64,000 nucleotides of DNA from Chromobacterium haemolyticum (GCF_002081825.1 NZ_MUKU01000014.1:1-64000), one strand, 5' to 3'. Counted from the first letter of the stretch, positions 35,203 through 45,950 are shown. Notes: generated by a model not told the origin, from the letters alone. Numbers and translations are program-made.

Positions 35203-37359
35203 TTAGCGCGCGGGCTGCTGACGGATGGCGAGCAAGGCCTGATTGCGCAGCGTCTTCAGCAGGCTGAGCTGCTCCGGCGCGATGGCCAGCGATCCCGCTT
35301 GGCGACGGTCGCCGTAAAGTATGCCCAGCTTGCGCTTGTCCAAGGACAGCGGCAGCAAGACGAAGGTATGGGCCACGCTCATCTGGCGATACCAGGCCGG
35401 GATGTGCTGGGCGATGGCCGGCGCGTCGATATCGTCTATCAGCATGTCGGCGTTGCGCTCCAGCGCCTTGCGGAACAGACTGTCGCCGCTGTCGATGTCG
35501 GCGCGCAGCGCCGGCAGCAGCAAGTCCACCTTTTCGCCGAAACCGAAGCGGGCTTGCAGCGGCAGGTCGGTCCCGCTGCGCGCGCAGATCAGCGCGTGGT
35601 CAAAGCCCAGGCCGCGATACATGGTTTCCAGAATGATGCGCAGCAGATCGTTGAGTTTGTAATCGCCCAGCAGGGTATTGGTGATGTCCTGAACGCCGGC
35701 TGACAGCACGGCGATCCGGCCGGCGGAGCCGGCGGTGGCTTGTAGCCGGGTGGGATCCTGCGCCGGTGGCTGGGGTGCGCTGGCGGCGGGCGGCGGCGCG
35801 CTCTTGTTTAGCCTGGCCTGGCGCAAGGCCTGCGAACGCGGCCCTTGACCGGCCTCCGGCCCCAGCTTCGCCAGATAGGCGGAGAGCAGGGTCTGCGCCT
35901 GCGCCAACTGGTGCTCCAGCGGCGCCCACTCCAGCGCCAGCGCCCGGCTGTAGCGTTGTAGCAGCTTGCGGCTGGCGTCGGCTTGATCAATGCCGCTCTG
36001 GGTCAGCTGACAGACCAGTTCGCGGCACAGCGAGCTTAAGGCCTTCATCCGCATCTCGCTGGTTTGCGGCTGGCGCACCGCGCCGGCCGGCATCGGCTCC
36101 ATGCCGGTCAGAATCCGTTCCGGGAAGCGCCACAGCGCGGCGGTGGCGGCGCCCAGGTCGGCGTAATGGGCGCCCAGCGTCTGGTGCGCGGCTTGGTCGA
36201 TGCCGGCGCCGGCGTCGATCAGCATTTGGATTTGCCGGTATTCGTCGCGGAAATAATTGACGCACAGCAGTTCGCCCAAGTTTTGCAGCATGCCGCAAAT
36301 CAAGGCCTCTTCCGCCTCGCGCACGCCGCAGGCCGACGCCAGCGAGCGCGCCAGCAGGCCGGTGAACAGGGTTTTGATCGCCACGTCGCGGATCTCGTCG
36401 GCATGGGCGCGGTTGTGCAGGTGTTCGAACAGCAGCAGGCTGAGCGCCAGATTGCGTATGGTGTCGAAGCCGAGGATCACGATGGCGCGGGAAATGGTGC
36501 TGACCGCGCCGCCGTACTGGCTGAAATTGGCGGAATTCACCACCTTCAGCAGTTTATTGGTCAGCGACACGTCTTTGAGGATGGCGCTGGACAGCGCTTG
36601 CAGGCGCTCGCTGTCGGCGTTGTTGCTCTTGTTGATGGCGGCGATGGCCTGGGACAGCGCCGGAAAGTCCGGCGCGTGGCGCATGCGTTGCAGCAAGTGC
36701 TCCAGCGCGGCGCGGCCGCCTTCCTGGCGATTAAAGCGCTGATGGCGGGCCAGCCAGTCTTGCAGGCCGGCCAGCGCGCGGCGGCAGGCGCCGGCGTCGG
36801 CCGCCGGGTCGCGCAGCGCGGCCAGCCATTGCTCCAATTCCGGGTCGTACTCTCGTTCCGGCGCGCCGGCGCTGATTAGCCAGCGCAGCAATTGCTCGGC
36901 CTGCAGCAGTTCCTGACGCAAGCGTTCCGGGCTCAATGCTTGGCAGGCGTGCTCGCCTAGCAGCGCGACGCGTTGATGGATGTCGGCCAACACGGTTTCG
37001 GGGTAGAGCCGCCCAAGGCATTTCCCGCTGGCGTGCAGGTGGATCAGCGGTTCCAGGATGTCGCACGCCAGGCCGATGCGTTCGGCCAGCGGCAGCGCCT
37101 GCAGCGTTTTCAGGCGCAAGGGCTGTAGCGTGTCCTGTCGGTAGACGGCGTAGTGTTTGCCATCGAGGCGGACTTGTCCCTGCCAGGCTTGCAGCAAGGG
37201 ATGGCGGAAAGCCGGGCGCGGCGGCGTGTCCGGCAACTCCGACTTGGACTCCATCAACGCCAGCGCCTCGCCGTCGCGGCTGGCCAGCAGCACCGACAAG
37301 CCATCCGGGCAGTTCAGCGTGGCGACGATTTGGTATTCCGGCTCTGCGGCGGCGCTCAT
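35203..37359 (-). CDS. HDOD domain protein with C-terminal GAF domain
   Basis: 718 residues. The HDOD domain spans about 225-430 (LSSAILKDVSLTNKLLKVVN, then GGAVSTISRAIVILGFDTIR), and a GAF domain spans about 560-715 (LGDYKLNDLLRIILETMYRG, ARSGTDLPLQARFGFGEKVD). The N-terminal 200 residues have a pattern reminiscent of a divergent kinase-like fold (HASGKCLGRLYPETVLADI) but no catalytic motifs I can defend. HDOD proteins are signalling outputs in motility and stress; the target here is unknown. Ends at the TAA that flanks repeat copy C. Confidence 0.82.
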   Translation of the reverse strand: MSAAAEPEYQIVATLNCPDGLSVLLASRDGEALALMESKSELPDTPPRPAFRHPLLQAWQGQVRLDGKHYAVYRQDTLQPLRLKTLQALPLAERIGLACDILEPLIHLHASGKCLGRLYPETVLADIHQRVALLGEHACQALSPERLRQELLQAEQLLRWLISAGAPEREYDPELEQWLAALRDPAADAGACRRALAGLQDWLARHQRFNRQEGGRAALEHLLQRMRHAPDFPALSQAIAAINKSNNADSERLQALSSAILKDVSLTNKLLKVVNSANFSQYGGAVSTISRAIVILGFDTIRNLALSLLLFEHLHNRAHADEIRDVAIKTLFTGLLARSLASACGVREAEEALICGMLQNLGELLCVNYFRDEYRQIQMLIDAGAGIDQAAHQTLGAHYADLGAATAALWRFPERILTGMEPMPAGAVRQPQTSEMRMKALSSLCRELVCQLTQSGIDQADASRKLLQRYSRALALEWAPLEHQLAQAQTLLSAYLAKLGPEAGQGPRSQALRQARLNKSAPPPAASAPQPPAQDPTRLQATAGSAGRIAVLSAGVQDITNTLLGDYKLNDLLRIILETMYRGLGFDHALICARSGTDLPLQARFGFGEKVDLLLPALRADIDSGDSLFRKALERNADMLIDDIDAPAIAQHIPAWYRQMSVAHTFVLLPLSLDKRKLGILYGDRRQAGSLAIAPEQLSLLKTLRNQALLAIRQQPAR

Positions 37360-37567
37360 CGCTGTCTCCGTGCGGCTTGCGTGTTTGTACTAATGTAGAC
37401 AGTTATTGGAGCGCGAGCCGAAGATTCCACAGCGCTTGGCTGGGTGTTCATATTGCCCTTTGGACTAATTGTTGATTTGCTAAGAGCATATTGATATAAC
37501 CCATCGGTTTTGATGCGCCGATGCGCTTTCGGTAGATTTGAACGCATCTACAGGATGGGCAGGAAGC

Positions 37568-38494
37568 ATGGACATCGGTCATCAGAGGCTGACTCACCTC
37601 AAGCAGTTGGAAGCGGAGTCTATCCACATCATTCGCGAAGTGGCCGCGGAATTCGAAAACCCGGTAATGCTGTATTCGATAGGTAAGGATTCGGCGGTGA
37701 TGCTGCATCTGGCCAAGAAGGCTTTTGCGCCGGGCAAGCCGCCGTTCCCCTTGATGCACGTGGATACCACCTGGAAGTTCAAGGAAATGATCGCGCTGCG
37801 CGACAAGCAGGCGCGCGAATATGGCTGGGACCTGATCGTCCACGTCAACCAGGACGGCGTGGACGCCGGCATCAACCCGTTCACCGCCGGCAGCGCCAAG
37901 CACACCGATGTGATGAAGACCGAGGGCCTGAAGCAGGCCTTGAATAAATACGGCTTCGACGCGGCTTTTGGCGGCGCGCGCCGCGACGAGGAAAAGAGCC
38001 GCGCCAAGGAGCGAGTCTACTCCTTCCGCGACCGCAACCACCGTTGGGATCCGAAGAACCAGCGCCCGGAACTCTGGAACATCTACAACAGCAAGATAGA
38101 CAAGGGCGAGAGCATACGGGTGTTTCCGCTGTCCAACTGGACCGAGCTGGACATCTGGCAATACATCTTCCTGGAAAACATCGAGATCGTGCCGCTGTAC
38201 TTCGCCGCCGAACGGCCGGTGATAGCGCGCGACGGTACGCTGATCATGATAGACGACGAGCGGATACTGGATTATCTGAGCCCGGCGGAGAAGGCGAGCA
38301 TTGAAACCCGCCGCGTCCGCTTCCGCACCCTGGGCTGTTATCCGCTGACCGGCGCGGTGGAATCGCAAGCGGCCACGCTGCCGGACATCATTCAGGAGAT
38401 GTTGCTGACCCGCACTTCCGAGCGTCAGGGCCGGGTGATAGACCACGACAGCGCCGGTTCGATGGAAAAGAAAAAGATGGAAGGATATTTCTGA
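37568..38494 (+). CDS. cysD: Sulfate adenylyltransferase subunit 2
   Basis: 308 residues of the PP-loop ATP pyrophosphatase superfamily. The PP-loop is [26 protein letters not shown] and [13 protein letters not shown] are CysD-typical. With CysN it makes adenosine 5'-phosphosulfate in sulfate assimilation. ATG 37568 with AGGAAG is preferred over a 10-residue upstream extension. Its TGA overlaps the cysN ATG (TGATG). Confidence 0.95.
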   Translation: MDIGHQRLTHLKQLEAESIHIIREVAAEFENPVMLYSIGKDSAVMLHLAKKAFAPGKPPFPLMHVDTTWKFKEMIALRDKQAREYGWDLIVHVNQDGVDAGINPFTAGSAKHTDVMKTEGLKQALNKYGFDAAFGGARRDEEKSRAKERVYSFRDRNHRWDPKNQRPELWNIYNSKIDKGESIRVFPLSNWTELDIWQYIFLENIEIVPLYFAAERPVIARDGTLIMIDDERILDYLSPAEKASIETRRVRFRTLGCYPLTGAVESQAATLPDIIQEMLLTRTSERQGRVIDHDSAGSMEKKKMEGYF

Positions 38495-39930
38495 TGACCC
38501 ACCAATCCGATCTGATCGCCGGCGATATTCTGGAATACCTGCGCCAGCACGAAAACAAGGATCTGCTGCGCTTCATCACCTGCGGTAATGTCGACGACGG
38601 CAAATCAACCCTGATCGGCCGGCTGCTGCATGACTCCAAACTGATTTTCGAGGATCAACTGGCGGCGATAGAGCGAGACTCCAAGAAGTACAACACCACC
38701 GACCAGGACATCGACCTGGCCTTGCTGGTGGACGGCTTGCAAGCGGAGCGGGAGCAGGGCATTACCATCGACGTGGCTTATCGCTATTTCAGTACCGACA
38801 AGCGCAAATTCATCATTGCCGACTGCCCGGGCCACGAGCAGTACACCCGCAATATGGCCACCGGCGCGTCCACCAGCAATCTGGCCATCATCTTGATCGA
38901 CGCGAGGCGCGGGGTGCAGACTCAGACCCGCCGCCACAGCTTCATTGTCAGCCTGTTGGGCATTCGTCATGTGATTGTGGCGGTGAACAAGATGGACCTG
39001 GTGGATTACGACCCGGCGGTGTTCGAGCGTATTCGAGATGAGTACCTGGCCTTTGCCGAGGGCCTGGAGATCCCGGACATCCGCTTCGTGCCGATTTCCG
39101 CGCTGCGCGGCGACAATGTGGTTAGCCGCGGCGAGGGCGCGCCCTGGTATCAGGGGCCGACGCTCATGCAGCTGCTGGAAACGGTGGAAGTGAGCAGCGA
39201 CGTGGCGCTGGAAGCCTTCCGTCTGCCGGTGCAGTACGTGAACCGGCCCAATCTGGACTTCCGCGGCTTCTGCGGCACCATCGCCGCCGGCGAGATTCGC
39301 CCGGGCGACGAGGTGCTGGCGCTGCCGTCCGGCCGCCGCAGCAAGGTCAAGGCCGTGGTGGCGTATGAGGGAGAACTGGCCGCGGCCGGCGCCGGCGAGG
39401 CGATCACGCTGACGCTGGAGGACGAGATCGACGTGTCGCGCGGCGATATGCTGGTGCGAGCCGACCAGCCGTCGCCGGCGGTGGCGTCCAGTCTGGACGC
39501 GCATCTGGTGTGGATGCAGGACGCGCCCTTGCGTGCCGGCAAGGAGTACGGCTTCAAGCTGGCCGGCAAATTCGTCACCGGCCGGGTGGAGGCCATCCTG
39601 CACCAAGTGGACGTCAACACGCTGGAGCAGAAGCCGGCCGAGGCGCTGCACCTGAACGAGATCGCGTTGTGCCGCATCAGCCTGAACGCGCCGGCGGTGA
39701 TAGACGCCTACGCCGCCTGTCGTGGCACCGGCAGTTTCATCGTGATAGACCGGCTGAGCAACGCCACCGCCGGCGCCGGCATGATCACGGCGGCCGGAGC
39801 GGAGGAGACGGCCGCGCCGCAAGACGAATTGCAGCGCTTGCGCGCCTTCGAGCTGGAGTTGAACGCCCTGGTGCGCAAATACTTCCCGCACTGGGAAGCC
39901 AAGGACATCGGCCAGCTGTTTCCGCGCTGA
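38494..39930 (+). CDS. cysN: Sulfate adenylyltransferase subunit 1 (GTPase)
   Basis: 478 residues, EF-Tu-like GTPase: [15 protein letters not shown] (G1), [11 protein letters not shown] (G3), NKMDLVDYD (G4), then two beta-barrel domains. No CysC (APS kinase) domain is fused at the C-terminus. Translationally coupled to cysD. GTP hydrolysis drives APS formation. No cysC, cysH or cysI lies in the window. Downstream is a repeat fragment. Confidence 0.95.
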   Translation: MTHQSDLIAGDILEYLRQHENKDLLRFITCGNVDDGKSTLIGRLLHDSKLIFEDQLAAIERDSKKYNTTDQDIDLALLVDGLQAEREQGITIDVAYRYFSTDKRKFIIADCPGHEQYTRNMATGASTSNLAIILIDARRGVQTQTRRHSFIVSLLGIRHVIVAVNKMDLVDYDPAVFERIRDEYLAFAEGLEIPDIRFVPISALRGDNVVSRGEGAPWYQGPTLMQLLETVEVSSDVALEAFRLPVQYVNRPNLDFRGFCGTIAAGEIRPGDEVLALPSGRRSKVKAVVAYEGELAAAGAGEAITLTLEDEIDVSRGDMLVRADQPSPAVASSLDAHLVWMQDAPLRAGKEYGFKLAGKFVTGRVEAILHQVDVNTLEQKPAEALHLNEIALCRISLNAPAVIDAYAACRGTGSFIVIDRLSNATAGAGMITAAGAEETAAPQDELQRLRAFELELNALVRKYFPHWEAKDIGQLFPR

Positions 39931-40353
39931 GCGGGTGTTGAGCGTCGCCGACGGCCCGACGCCCTAGTTTTCTGAGCCTGTTCAAAGTCTAGCGAGCCAG
40001 AGCGGGACAAGGTGTCGCGGCCGAGAAAGCGGAATGTACGTTTGGTATATGAGCATTTCGAAGCCGCACTCACCGTGCGGCCTCTCATACGGCGGGCTGT
40101 CCGTTTTTCGACCTGTTGTTGCAGGAATCGGCCACGCCGGTTTACAGCCGGCGGCGGTCTGCCTACAATCCGGCAGCTTCAATTGGCGCGTTGTATCCGC
40201 TGTGGTTTTCGCAGCGGCGTGGTTCTGTTTCGTCCCGTCTGCTCCGGCAGCCGCGGTCCACTCGGTTTCCCCCTCCGTCTTTCGCTTGAAGCGCCGGCAA
40301 CGCCGCCCGCGGCGCTGTCGCATCGACTGTAATCCACATAGAAAAGATAAAAC
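39931..40353. other. 423-bp intergenic region between cysN and the BMP-type binding protein
   Basis: Contains a decayed dispersed repeat (39974 to about 40105). The rest, 40106-40353, has no convincing gene: short frames have no ribosome-binding site and differ in codon usage. It presumably holds the promoter and leader of the binding-protein gene. A stem-loop GCCGGTTTACAGCCGGC occurs near 40137-40153. I see no riboswitch I can name. Confidence 0.5.
39974..40105. repeat. MITE-like dispersed repeat, copy D (diverged)
   Basis: Left end GAGCCTGTTCAAAGTC, interior AGCGGGACAAGGTGTCGC, AAGCGGAATGTACGT and GAGCATTTCGAAGC match copies A and C. The right inverted end is not recognisable, so this copy is decayed or truncated. 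Right boundary approximate. Confidence 0.65.
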
Positions 40354-41358
40354 ATGACGTTTGCGCTGAAACACATCGCAGGCGCAACCGCTGCCATCTT
40401 GCTGGCAGGCCCGGTTGCAGCCAAGGATTTCACTGTCGCCGTGATCTACGATCAGGCCGGCAAGTTCGACAAGAGCTTCAATGAAGCGGCATTCAACGGC
40501 GCCGAACGTTTCAAGAAAGAATTCCACATCAACTACCGCGAAGGCCAGGTCAGCAACGACGCTCAGAAAGAGCAGATGCTGCGCAATATGGCGCGCAAGG
40601 GCGCCGATCTGGTGGTGGCGGTGGGCTTCGCCTACACCCAATCCATCGAGACCGTGGCCAAGGAATTCCCCAAGGTGAAGTTCACCCTGGTGGATTCGGT
40701 GGCCAAGGGCCCGAATGTGCAGAGCATCGCCTTCAAGGAGCAGGAAGGTTCCTTCCTGGTGGGCATGGCCGCCGCGCTCAAGTCCAAGAGCGGCAAGGTG
40801 GGCTATCTGGGCGGCATGGACGTTCCGCTGATCCGCGCCTTCGGCTGCGGTTACGCCCAGGGCGCCAAGTACGCCAATCCCAAGGCGGTGGTGATGCAGA
40901 ACATGATAGGCACCACCCACGCCGCCTTCAACGACCCGGCGCGCGGCGGGGAGTTGGCCAAGAGCCAGTTCGATCGCGGCGTGGACGTGGTGTTCGCCGC
41001 GGCGGCGCTGTCCAATATGGGCGTGATCCAGGCGGCCAAAGGCGCCAAGAAGTTCTATATCGGCGTGGACAGCAATCAGAACTATCTGCAGCCGGGCGTA
41101 GTGCTGACCTCCATGGTCAAGCGCGTGGACAACGCGGTGTACGAAACCATGCGCGACGCCAAGAACGGCGCGTGGAAGCCGGACGTCAAGCTGATGGGCC
41201 TGAAGGAAAACGGCGTGGACTGGGCGCTGGACCAGCACAACCGTTCGCTGATCACGCCTGAGATGGAGAAGAAGATTCTGCAGGCGCGCAAGGACATCGT
41301 CAGCGGCAAGATCAAGGTGGTGGATTACCGCGCCGCCAATCGCTGTCCGGTGAACTGA
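40354..41358 (+). CDS. BMP/PnrA-family periplasmic nucleoside-type binding protein
   Basis: 334 residues. Signal peptide LKHIAGATAAILLAGPVAAK, then the mature N-terminus DFTVAVIYDQAGKFDKSFNE typical of BMP/Med family lipoprotein-like binding proteins for nucleosides. No lipobox Cys is seen, so it is probably soluble periplasmic. Other visible family stretches are GFAYTQSIETVAKEFP and GVIQAAKGAKKFYIGVDSNQ. No ABC permease or ATPase genes are adjacent, so the transporter partner must be elsewhere. Strong terminator at 41398. Confidence 0.85.
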   Translation: MTFALKHIAGATAAILLAGPVAAKDFTVAVIYDQAGKFDKSFNEAAFNGAERFKKEFHINYREGQVSNDAQKEQMLRNMARKGADLVVAVGFAYTQSIETVAKEFPKVKFTLVDSVAKGPNVQSIAFKEQEGSFLVGMAAALKSKSGKVGYLGGMDVPLIRAFGCGYAQGAKYANPKAVVMQNMIGTTHAAFNDPARGGELAKSQFDRGVDVVFAAAALSNMGVIQAAKGAKKFYIGVDSNQNYLQPGVVLTSMVKRVDNAVYETMRDAKNGAWKPDVKLMGLKENGVDWALDQHNRSLITPEMEKKILQARKDIVSGKIKVVDYRAANRCPVN

Positions 41359-41397
41359 TCCGCCGGAGCCGCGCCGCGCTTGGCGCGGCGACGTGAC

Positions 41398-41431
41398 AAC
41401 GGGCAAGACCTTTTGGTCTTGCCCGTTTTTC
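41398..41431. terminator. Strong terminator between the BMP gene and entA
   Basis: AACGGGCAAGACC pairs with GGTCTTGCCCGTT, then TTTCTTT. It serves the plus-strand binding-protein gene and can serve the minus-strand ent operon. Confidence 0.9.
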
Positions 41432-41436
41432 TTTGC

Positions 41437-41453
41437 GGATCGTGAATAGGTGC
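41437..41453. repeat. Right-end remnant of the dispersed repeat
   Basis: GGATCGTGAATAGGTGC followed by TTA at 41454-41456, which is the entA TAA stop on the minus strand. No left end is seen. Confidence 0.5.
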
Positions 41454-42248
41454 TTAGATCCCCAGCGTCGCGCCGCCGTCCACATACAGATTATGCAGCG
41501 TGATGTGGCGCGCCTGATCCGACAGCAGGAACAGCGCGGCATTGGCCACATCCTGCGGCGCGGCGATGCGTTGCAGCGGGATGCCGGTGCGGTACTGCTC
41601 CAGCGAGCCTTGCAGAATGGCCGGCGGGATGGCGTCGTCGCTCCACAACTGGCGCTGCATCGCGGTGTCGGTGGAGCCGGGCGACACGATGTTGCAACGC
41701 ACGCCGAACTCGGCCAGCTCCAGGCCCAGGCATTTGCTGAACTGGGTGGTGGCGGCCTTGGACGCGGCGTAGGCCGCCATCTGGGTGCGCGGCACTTCGG
41801 CGGCGTTGGAGCCCACGGTGACGATGCCACCCTGGCGGCGCGCCTGCATGCGCCGCGCCACCGCGCGGCTGAGGAAGAACACGCCGTGAGTGTTGACGGC
41901 AAAGCTTTGCAGCCAGTCCTCGTCGCTGAGCTGTTCCACCGTGCCCAGACGCAGCACGCCGGCGACATTGGCCAGCATGTCGATGGCGCCGATCTCGTCC
42001 TCGATGCGGGCCACCGCTTGCTCCACCGCCGTGCCGTCGCGGATGTCCAGCGGCAGCGGGATGATGCGGCCGTCGGCGTGGGCCGGTGTATGCAGAGCCA
42101 GTTGCTGTAGGCCGTCGGCGCGCAGGTCCAGCGCCGCCACGCGGCAGCCCTGGTCCGCCAGCGAGCGCGCCAGCGCCGCGCCTATGCCCTGGGCCGCGCC
42201 GCTGACCACGGCCAGTCGGCCGTGGAATTCCGGGTAGCTGGCGTTCAT
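41454..42248 (-). CDS. entA: 2,3-dihydro-2,3-dihydroxybenzoate dehydrogenase
   Basis: 264 residues, classical short-chain dehydrogenase: VVSGAAQGIGAALARSL (NAD site), NVAGVLRLG, catalytic Ser in TVGSNAAEVPRTQM and Y-x-x-x-K in AAYAASKAATTQF. Converts 2,3-dihydro-DHB to 2,3-dihydroxybenzoate, the last step of DHB synthesis for catechol siderophores. ATG 42248 overlaps the entB TGA (ATGA). Last gene of the leftward entCEBA operon. Confidence 0.93.
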   Translation of the reverse strand: MNASYPEFHGRLAVVSGAAQGIGAALARSLADQGCRVAALDLRADGLQQLALHTPAHADGRIIPLPLDIRDGTAVEQAVARIEDEIGAIDMLANVAGVLRLGTVEQLSDEDWLQSFAVNTHGVFFLSRAVARRMQARRQGGIVTVGSNAAEVPRTQMAAYAASKAATTQFSKCLGLELAEFGVRCNIVSPGSTDTAMQRQLWSDDAIPPAILQGSLEQYRTGIPLQRIAAPQDVANAALFLLSDQARHITLHNLYVDGGATLGI

Positions 42249-43126
42249 GCGGCGGCCCCGTCCAGCTGGCGCGCCAGCAGCGCCTGCCAGGCGTTGACGG
42301 TGGGTTGTTGAGCCAGTTCGATGAAGTCGATTTCCGCGCCCAGCGCGCGCCATTGTTCCAGCAAGCTCATCAGGCGGATGGAGTCCAGGCCCCAGTCCAG
42401 CAGATTGTCGTCCAGGCCGATGTCGCTGGCCGGCTGCTGCAGCAGCTCGGCGATGGCGGCGCGCAGCGCTTCCGCGCTGGGCGCGGCGCTGACCGGAGCG
42501 GCCAGCTGGCCTAGCAGGCGCTGGCTGTCCAGGGTCACGCCGCAGCGCTGTGCCACGTATTCGAGCGCCATCGCGTGGCGTTCAGCGGAGAAGTCGGCCA
42601 GGCCGTCGGCGACGAAGAAGGGCTGGATGTCGTACATGAAGGCGTCCAGCGCGGTGCTCATGCAGCCGATGTGGGCGTAGATGCCGCAGATGATCAGCTG
42701 GTCGCGGCCTTGCTGGCGCAGCAGGTTGAGGAAGGGCGAGCGCTGGAAGGCGCTGTAGCGCCACTTGGTCAGCACGGTGTCGTCGGCGGCCGGGCTCAGG
42801 CTGGCCACGATGGGGTGGCGTTCCGGGCGCGCCGGCAGGCCGGGGCCCCACATATCGTTGAGCAGGCCACGGTCGCTGTCGGCCTGTTCCGCCGGCTGGG
42901 CGGTGTAGAACACCGGGATGTTCAGTTCGCGGCAGCGCGCGCGGATGGCGGCGATATTGCGCAGCGCGGTGGCTACCGGCTCGGCCTCGCGGTCATAGAA
43001 ATCCAGGAAGTATTCCTGCATGTCGTGGATCAGCAGCGCGGCGCGCTGCGGCGCCACCGTCCAGTTGACGCGGTTGTCCGGCAGTTGGGACGGAATGGCG
43101 TAGGGGGCGATGCGGGGGATGCTCAT
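42245..43126 (-). CDS. entB: Isochorismatase with aryl carrier protein domain
   Basis: 293 residues. Isochorismatase domain at 1-210 with D35 (HDMQ), K121 (LTKWRYS) and C155 (AHIGCM); aryl carrier protein at about 215-293 with the phosphopantetheine Ser249 in [11 protein letters not shown]. It hydrolyses isochorismate and carries activated DHB to an NRPS. Start and stop both overlap neighbours by ATGA. A much longer upstream frame runs through entE in another phase and is not real. No NRPS gene (EntF-type) is in the window. Confidence 0.94.
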   Translation of the reverse strand: MSIPRIAPYAIPSQLPDNRVNWTVAPQRAALLIHDMQEYFLDFYDREAEPVATALRNIAAIRARCRELNIPVFYTAQPAEQADSDRGLLNDMWGPGLPARPERHPIVASLSPAADDTVLTKWRYSAFQRSPFLNLLRQQGRDQLIICGIYAHIGCMSTALDAFMYDIQPFFVADGLADFSAERHAMALEYVAQRCGVTLDSQRLLGQLAAPVSAAPSAEALRAAIAELLQQPASDIGLDDNLLDWGLDSIRLMSLLEQWRALGAEIDFIELAQQPTVNAWQALLARQLDGAAA

Positions 43127-44769
43127 GCTTGTGACCTTTGGGTGGACTGCGCGGCCAGTTTCTGTTCCAGCATCTGACGCAGGGTTTTCTTGCTGACCTT
43201 GCCGACGCTGGTTTGCGGCAGGGTGTCGACCAGCTCCAGCCGGTCCGGAATCTTGTAGGCGGCGAGGCCGCGCTCGCGCAGGAAGGCGGCCACTTGGGGC
43301 AGGCGGATCGCTTGCTGCTCGCGCGGGATGATAAAGGCGCAGGAGCGCTCGCCCAGATAGGGGTCGCTCATCGCCACGATGGCGACGTCGCGTACCAGCG
43401 GGTGGGCCAGCAGGTGGTTTTCCACCTCCTCGGCGGAGATTTTCTCGCCGCCGCGGTTGATCTGGTCCTTGGCGCGGCCTTCCACCGTCAGATAGCCGTC
43501 GGCGTTCATGCTTACCAGGTCGCCGGTGCGGTAGAAGCCGTCGGCGGTGAAGGCGCGCTGATTGTGGTCGGCGGCCCGCCAGTAGCCGCGGATGGTGTAA
43601 GGGCCGCGCGTCAGCAGGTGGCCGACTTCGCCCGGCGCCACCGGCTGGTCCTCGTCGTCGACAATGCGCACTTCGTCGTCGGCGCTGATCGGCCGGCCTT
43701 GTGTGTTCAGCACCTGTTCCGGGCCGTCGTCCAGCCGGGTGTAGTTGACCAGGCCTTCGGCCATGCCGAAGACCTGCTGCAGCTTGCAGCCGAGCGCGGG
43801 CTCGACGCGGGCGGCGAGCTCGGGGCCGAACTTGGCGCCGCCCACTTGCAGCAGGCGCAGGCTGGCCAGCTTGCCCGGCTGCTTGGCGGCGGCGTCCAGC
43901 CACAGCGGCACCAGCGGAGGCACCAACGCGGCGATAGTGACGGACTCGGCCTCAATCAGCTCGAAGGATTCGTCGACGCTGGGGCCGGAGGCCAGCACCA
44001 CGGTGCCCCCGGCGTGGAACACGCCGAAGCTGCCGGGCGAACTCATCGGGAAGTTGTGGCCGGCCGGCAGCACGCACAGATAGACGCTGTCTCGGCTCAG
44101 GCCGCAGATTTCGGCGCTGGCGGCGAAGCTGTACAGATAGTCGTCATGAGTGCGCGGAATCAACTTGGGCACGCCGGTGCTGCCGCCGGAAAGCTGGAAG
44201 AAGGCCAGGCCGCTGGCGTCCGGCTCCGCGGGCAGCGGCTGGTCCATCAGGTAGAGGCTGTTGAGCGGGGTGTAGTCGCCGGCGTCGCCGGCCACGATCA
44301 CGTGTTGCAGCGAGGGCGCCAGCGGCAACAGCTCGGCCGCCAGCGCGCGGTAGTCGAAGCCGCCGTGCTGGTCGGCGCAGATGTAGACCGCGGCGTCGGT
44401 GTGCTGGCAGAAGTAAGATACTTCGGCGCGGCGATGCGCCGGCAGCGCGAACACCGGCAGCATGCCGAGACGGAACAGCGCGAAAGCGACGATGAAGAAC
44501 TCGGCGCAGTTAGGCAGCTGCACCACGGCGCGCTGGCCGGGGCGCAGGCCGCGGGCGTACAGGCCGGCGGCCAGGCGTTCGGCGTAGAGCTTGAGTTCGC
44601 GGTAGTTCAGCCGCTGCTTGCCGGCCACTAGGGCCAGTTTTTCCGGCTGTTGCTCGGCCTGGGCCGCCAGCATGGAAAACAGGGTCTGGCCCTGCCAATA
44701 GCCGGCCTCGCGGTAGCGGCGGGCAAAGTCTTCCGGCCAAGGGGTCCAGTCCAGTTGTTGCTCGCTCAT
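43123..44769 (-). CDS. entE: 2,3-dihydroxybenzoate-AMP ligase
   Basis: 548 residues, ANL-superfamily adenylating enzyme. [18 protein letters not shown] is the P-loop-like A3 motif (note GGSTG); [16 protein letters not shown] and [20 protein letters not shown] are A5-A8-type motifs, with the A10 Lys in [12 protein letters not shown]. Activates DHB and loads it on EntB. Four-base overlaps with entB and entC indicate a single transcript. Confidence 0.95.
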   Translation of the reverse strand: MSEQQLDWTPWPEDFARRYREAGYWQGQTLFSMLAAQAEQQPEKLALVAGKQRLNYRELKLYAERLAAGLYARGLRPGQRAVVQLPNCAEFFIVAFALFRLGMLPVFALPAHRRAEVSYFCQHTDAAVYICADQHGGFDYRALAAELLPLAPSLQHVIVAGDAGDYTPLNSLYLMDQPLPAEPDASGLAFFQLSGGSTGVPKLIPRTHDDYLYSFAASAEICGLSRDSVYLCVLPAGHNFPMSSPGSFGVFHAGGTVVLASGPSVDESFELIEAESVTIAALVPPLVPLWLDAAAKQPGKLASLRLLQVGGAKFGPELAARVEPALGCKLQQVFGMAEGLVNYTRLDDGPEQVLNTQGRPISADDEVRIVDDEDQPVAPGEVGHLLTRGPYTIRGYWRAADHNQRAFTADGFYRTGDLVSMNADGYLTVEGRAKDQINRGGEKISAEEVENHLLAHPLVRDVAIVAMSDPYLGERSCAFIIPREQQAIRLPQVAAFLRERGLAAYKIPDRLELVDTLPQTSVGKVSKKTLRQMLEQKLAAQSTQRSQA

Positions 44770-45950
44770 GCCGCCTCCGCCAAGTCTGCCAGGCCCATCG
44801 CGCGCAGCATGGTGCGGAACTTGGCCGCGGTTTCAGCCAGTTCGCTTTCCGGCAGCGAGCCGGTGACGATGCCGGCGCCGGCGAACAGACGCAGCGTGCG
44901 CTCGGCGATTTCGGCGCAGCGGATGGTGACCGCCCATTCGCCGTCGCCGTTGCCGTCGCACCAGCCCACCATGCCGGTGAAGAAGCCGCGGTCGAAGGGT
45001 TCGATCTCGCGGATCAGCTTGCGGGCCGGGTCCGCCGGAAAGCCGCATACCGCCGGGGTGGGGTGCAGCGCGCGGGCCAACTCGAAGGAGCCCACGGTCG
45101 GGTCGATCAGCTCGCCGCTGATGCGGGTGGACAGATGCCACATGGTGGCGGTGGAGACCAGGGACGGGCCGGCCGGCACTTGCAGATCGCGGCAGTACGG
45201 CGCCAGCGCCTCGACCACGGCGTCGATCACGAGCTTGTGCTCGAACAAGTCCTTGCCGGACTCCAGCAGCGCGTCGGCGCGGCGGCGGTCTTCCGTCGGG
45301 TCCGGGCTGCGCGCGGCGGAGCCGGCCAGCGGATTGGTGATCACTTGCCGGCCGTAGCGCGCCAGCAGCAGTTCCGGGCTGGCGCCCATCAGCGCGCGGC
45401 GCTGCGCGCCGTCGTCGCTCAGTTGCACGGCGAAGGTGTAGCCGTGTTGGTTCTGGCTGGCCAGATTGAGCAGCAATTGACGCTGGTCTATGGCCTGCTT
45501 AGCGGAAAGTTCTAAGGTGCGCGACAGCACCACCTTGTCCAGCGCGCCGCTGCCGATGCGGGCCAGCGCGTCGCTGACGCCCTGGCAGTAAGCGGCCGGC
45601 GCCGGCTGCGGCGTCAATTGGCAATCGGCTTGCAAGGGCTGGCGCAGGGCGCTGCGCTGTTCCTGACGCAGCGCGTCGGCGCGGCGCACTTGTTGCGGCA
45701 CGAACAACCACGGCTGTTGTTCCGGCATGAAGGGGATGGCGCCGACGACCACGGCCTGAGCCGGGTCCGGTTGGGCGGCCAGCGCGGCGGCGATGGCGGC
45801 GCTGGGATCGGTGTCGGTGATCACTTGCTGGATGCCTTCGGCCAGCAGGGTGTGGCATGGCGAGGCGAAGAAGAAGGCGGAATCGGCCTGGTAGGCGGCC
45901 AACAGATTGTGTTCGCCGCTATAGGCTGGGTCGAGTGAGGTTTGGTTCAT
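44766..45950 (-). CDS. entC: Isochorismate synthase
   Basis: 394 residues, chorismate-binding family. [25 protein letters not shown] and the C-terminal [20 protein letters not shown] are conserved. Converts chorismate to isochorismate, the entry to DHB synthesis. ATG 45950 with AGGA is chosen over an extended frame that would start beyond the Fur box. First gene of entCEBA; a Fur box lies 65-80 bp upstream. Confidence 0.94.
   Translation of the reverse strand: MNQTSLDPAYSGEHNLLAAYQADSAFFFASPCHTLLAEGIQQVITDTDPSAAIAAALAAQPDPAQAVVVGAIPFMPEQQPWLFVPQQVRRADALRQEQRSALRQPLQADCQLTPQPAPAAYCQGVSDALARIGSGALDKVVLSRTLELSAKQAIDQRQLLLNLASQNQHGYTFAVQLSDDGAQRRALMGASPELLLARYGRQVITNPLAGSAARSPDPTEDRRRADALLESGKDLFEHKLVIDAVVEALAPYCRDLQVPAGPSLVSTATMWHLSTRISGELIDPTVGSFELARALHPTPAVCGFPADPARKLIREIEPFDRGFFTGMVGWCDGNGDGEWAVTIRCAEIAERTLRLFAGAGIVTGSLPESELAETAAKFRTMLRAMGLADLAEAA

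Noticed and set aside
40012-40332. Short frame in the cysN-BMP intergenic region
   Set aside because: It lies in the decayed repeat and has no start signals; similar spurious frames occur in other repeat copies.
42245-43903. Extended 552-residue frame ahead of entB
   Set aside because: The upstream part overlaps entE in a different phase and is Arg/Pro-rich noise; the EntB start at 43126 is clear.
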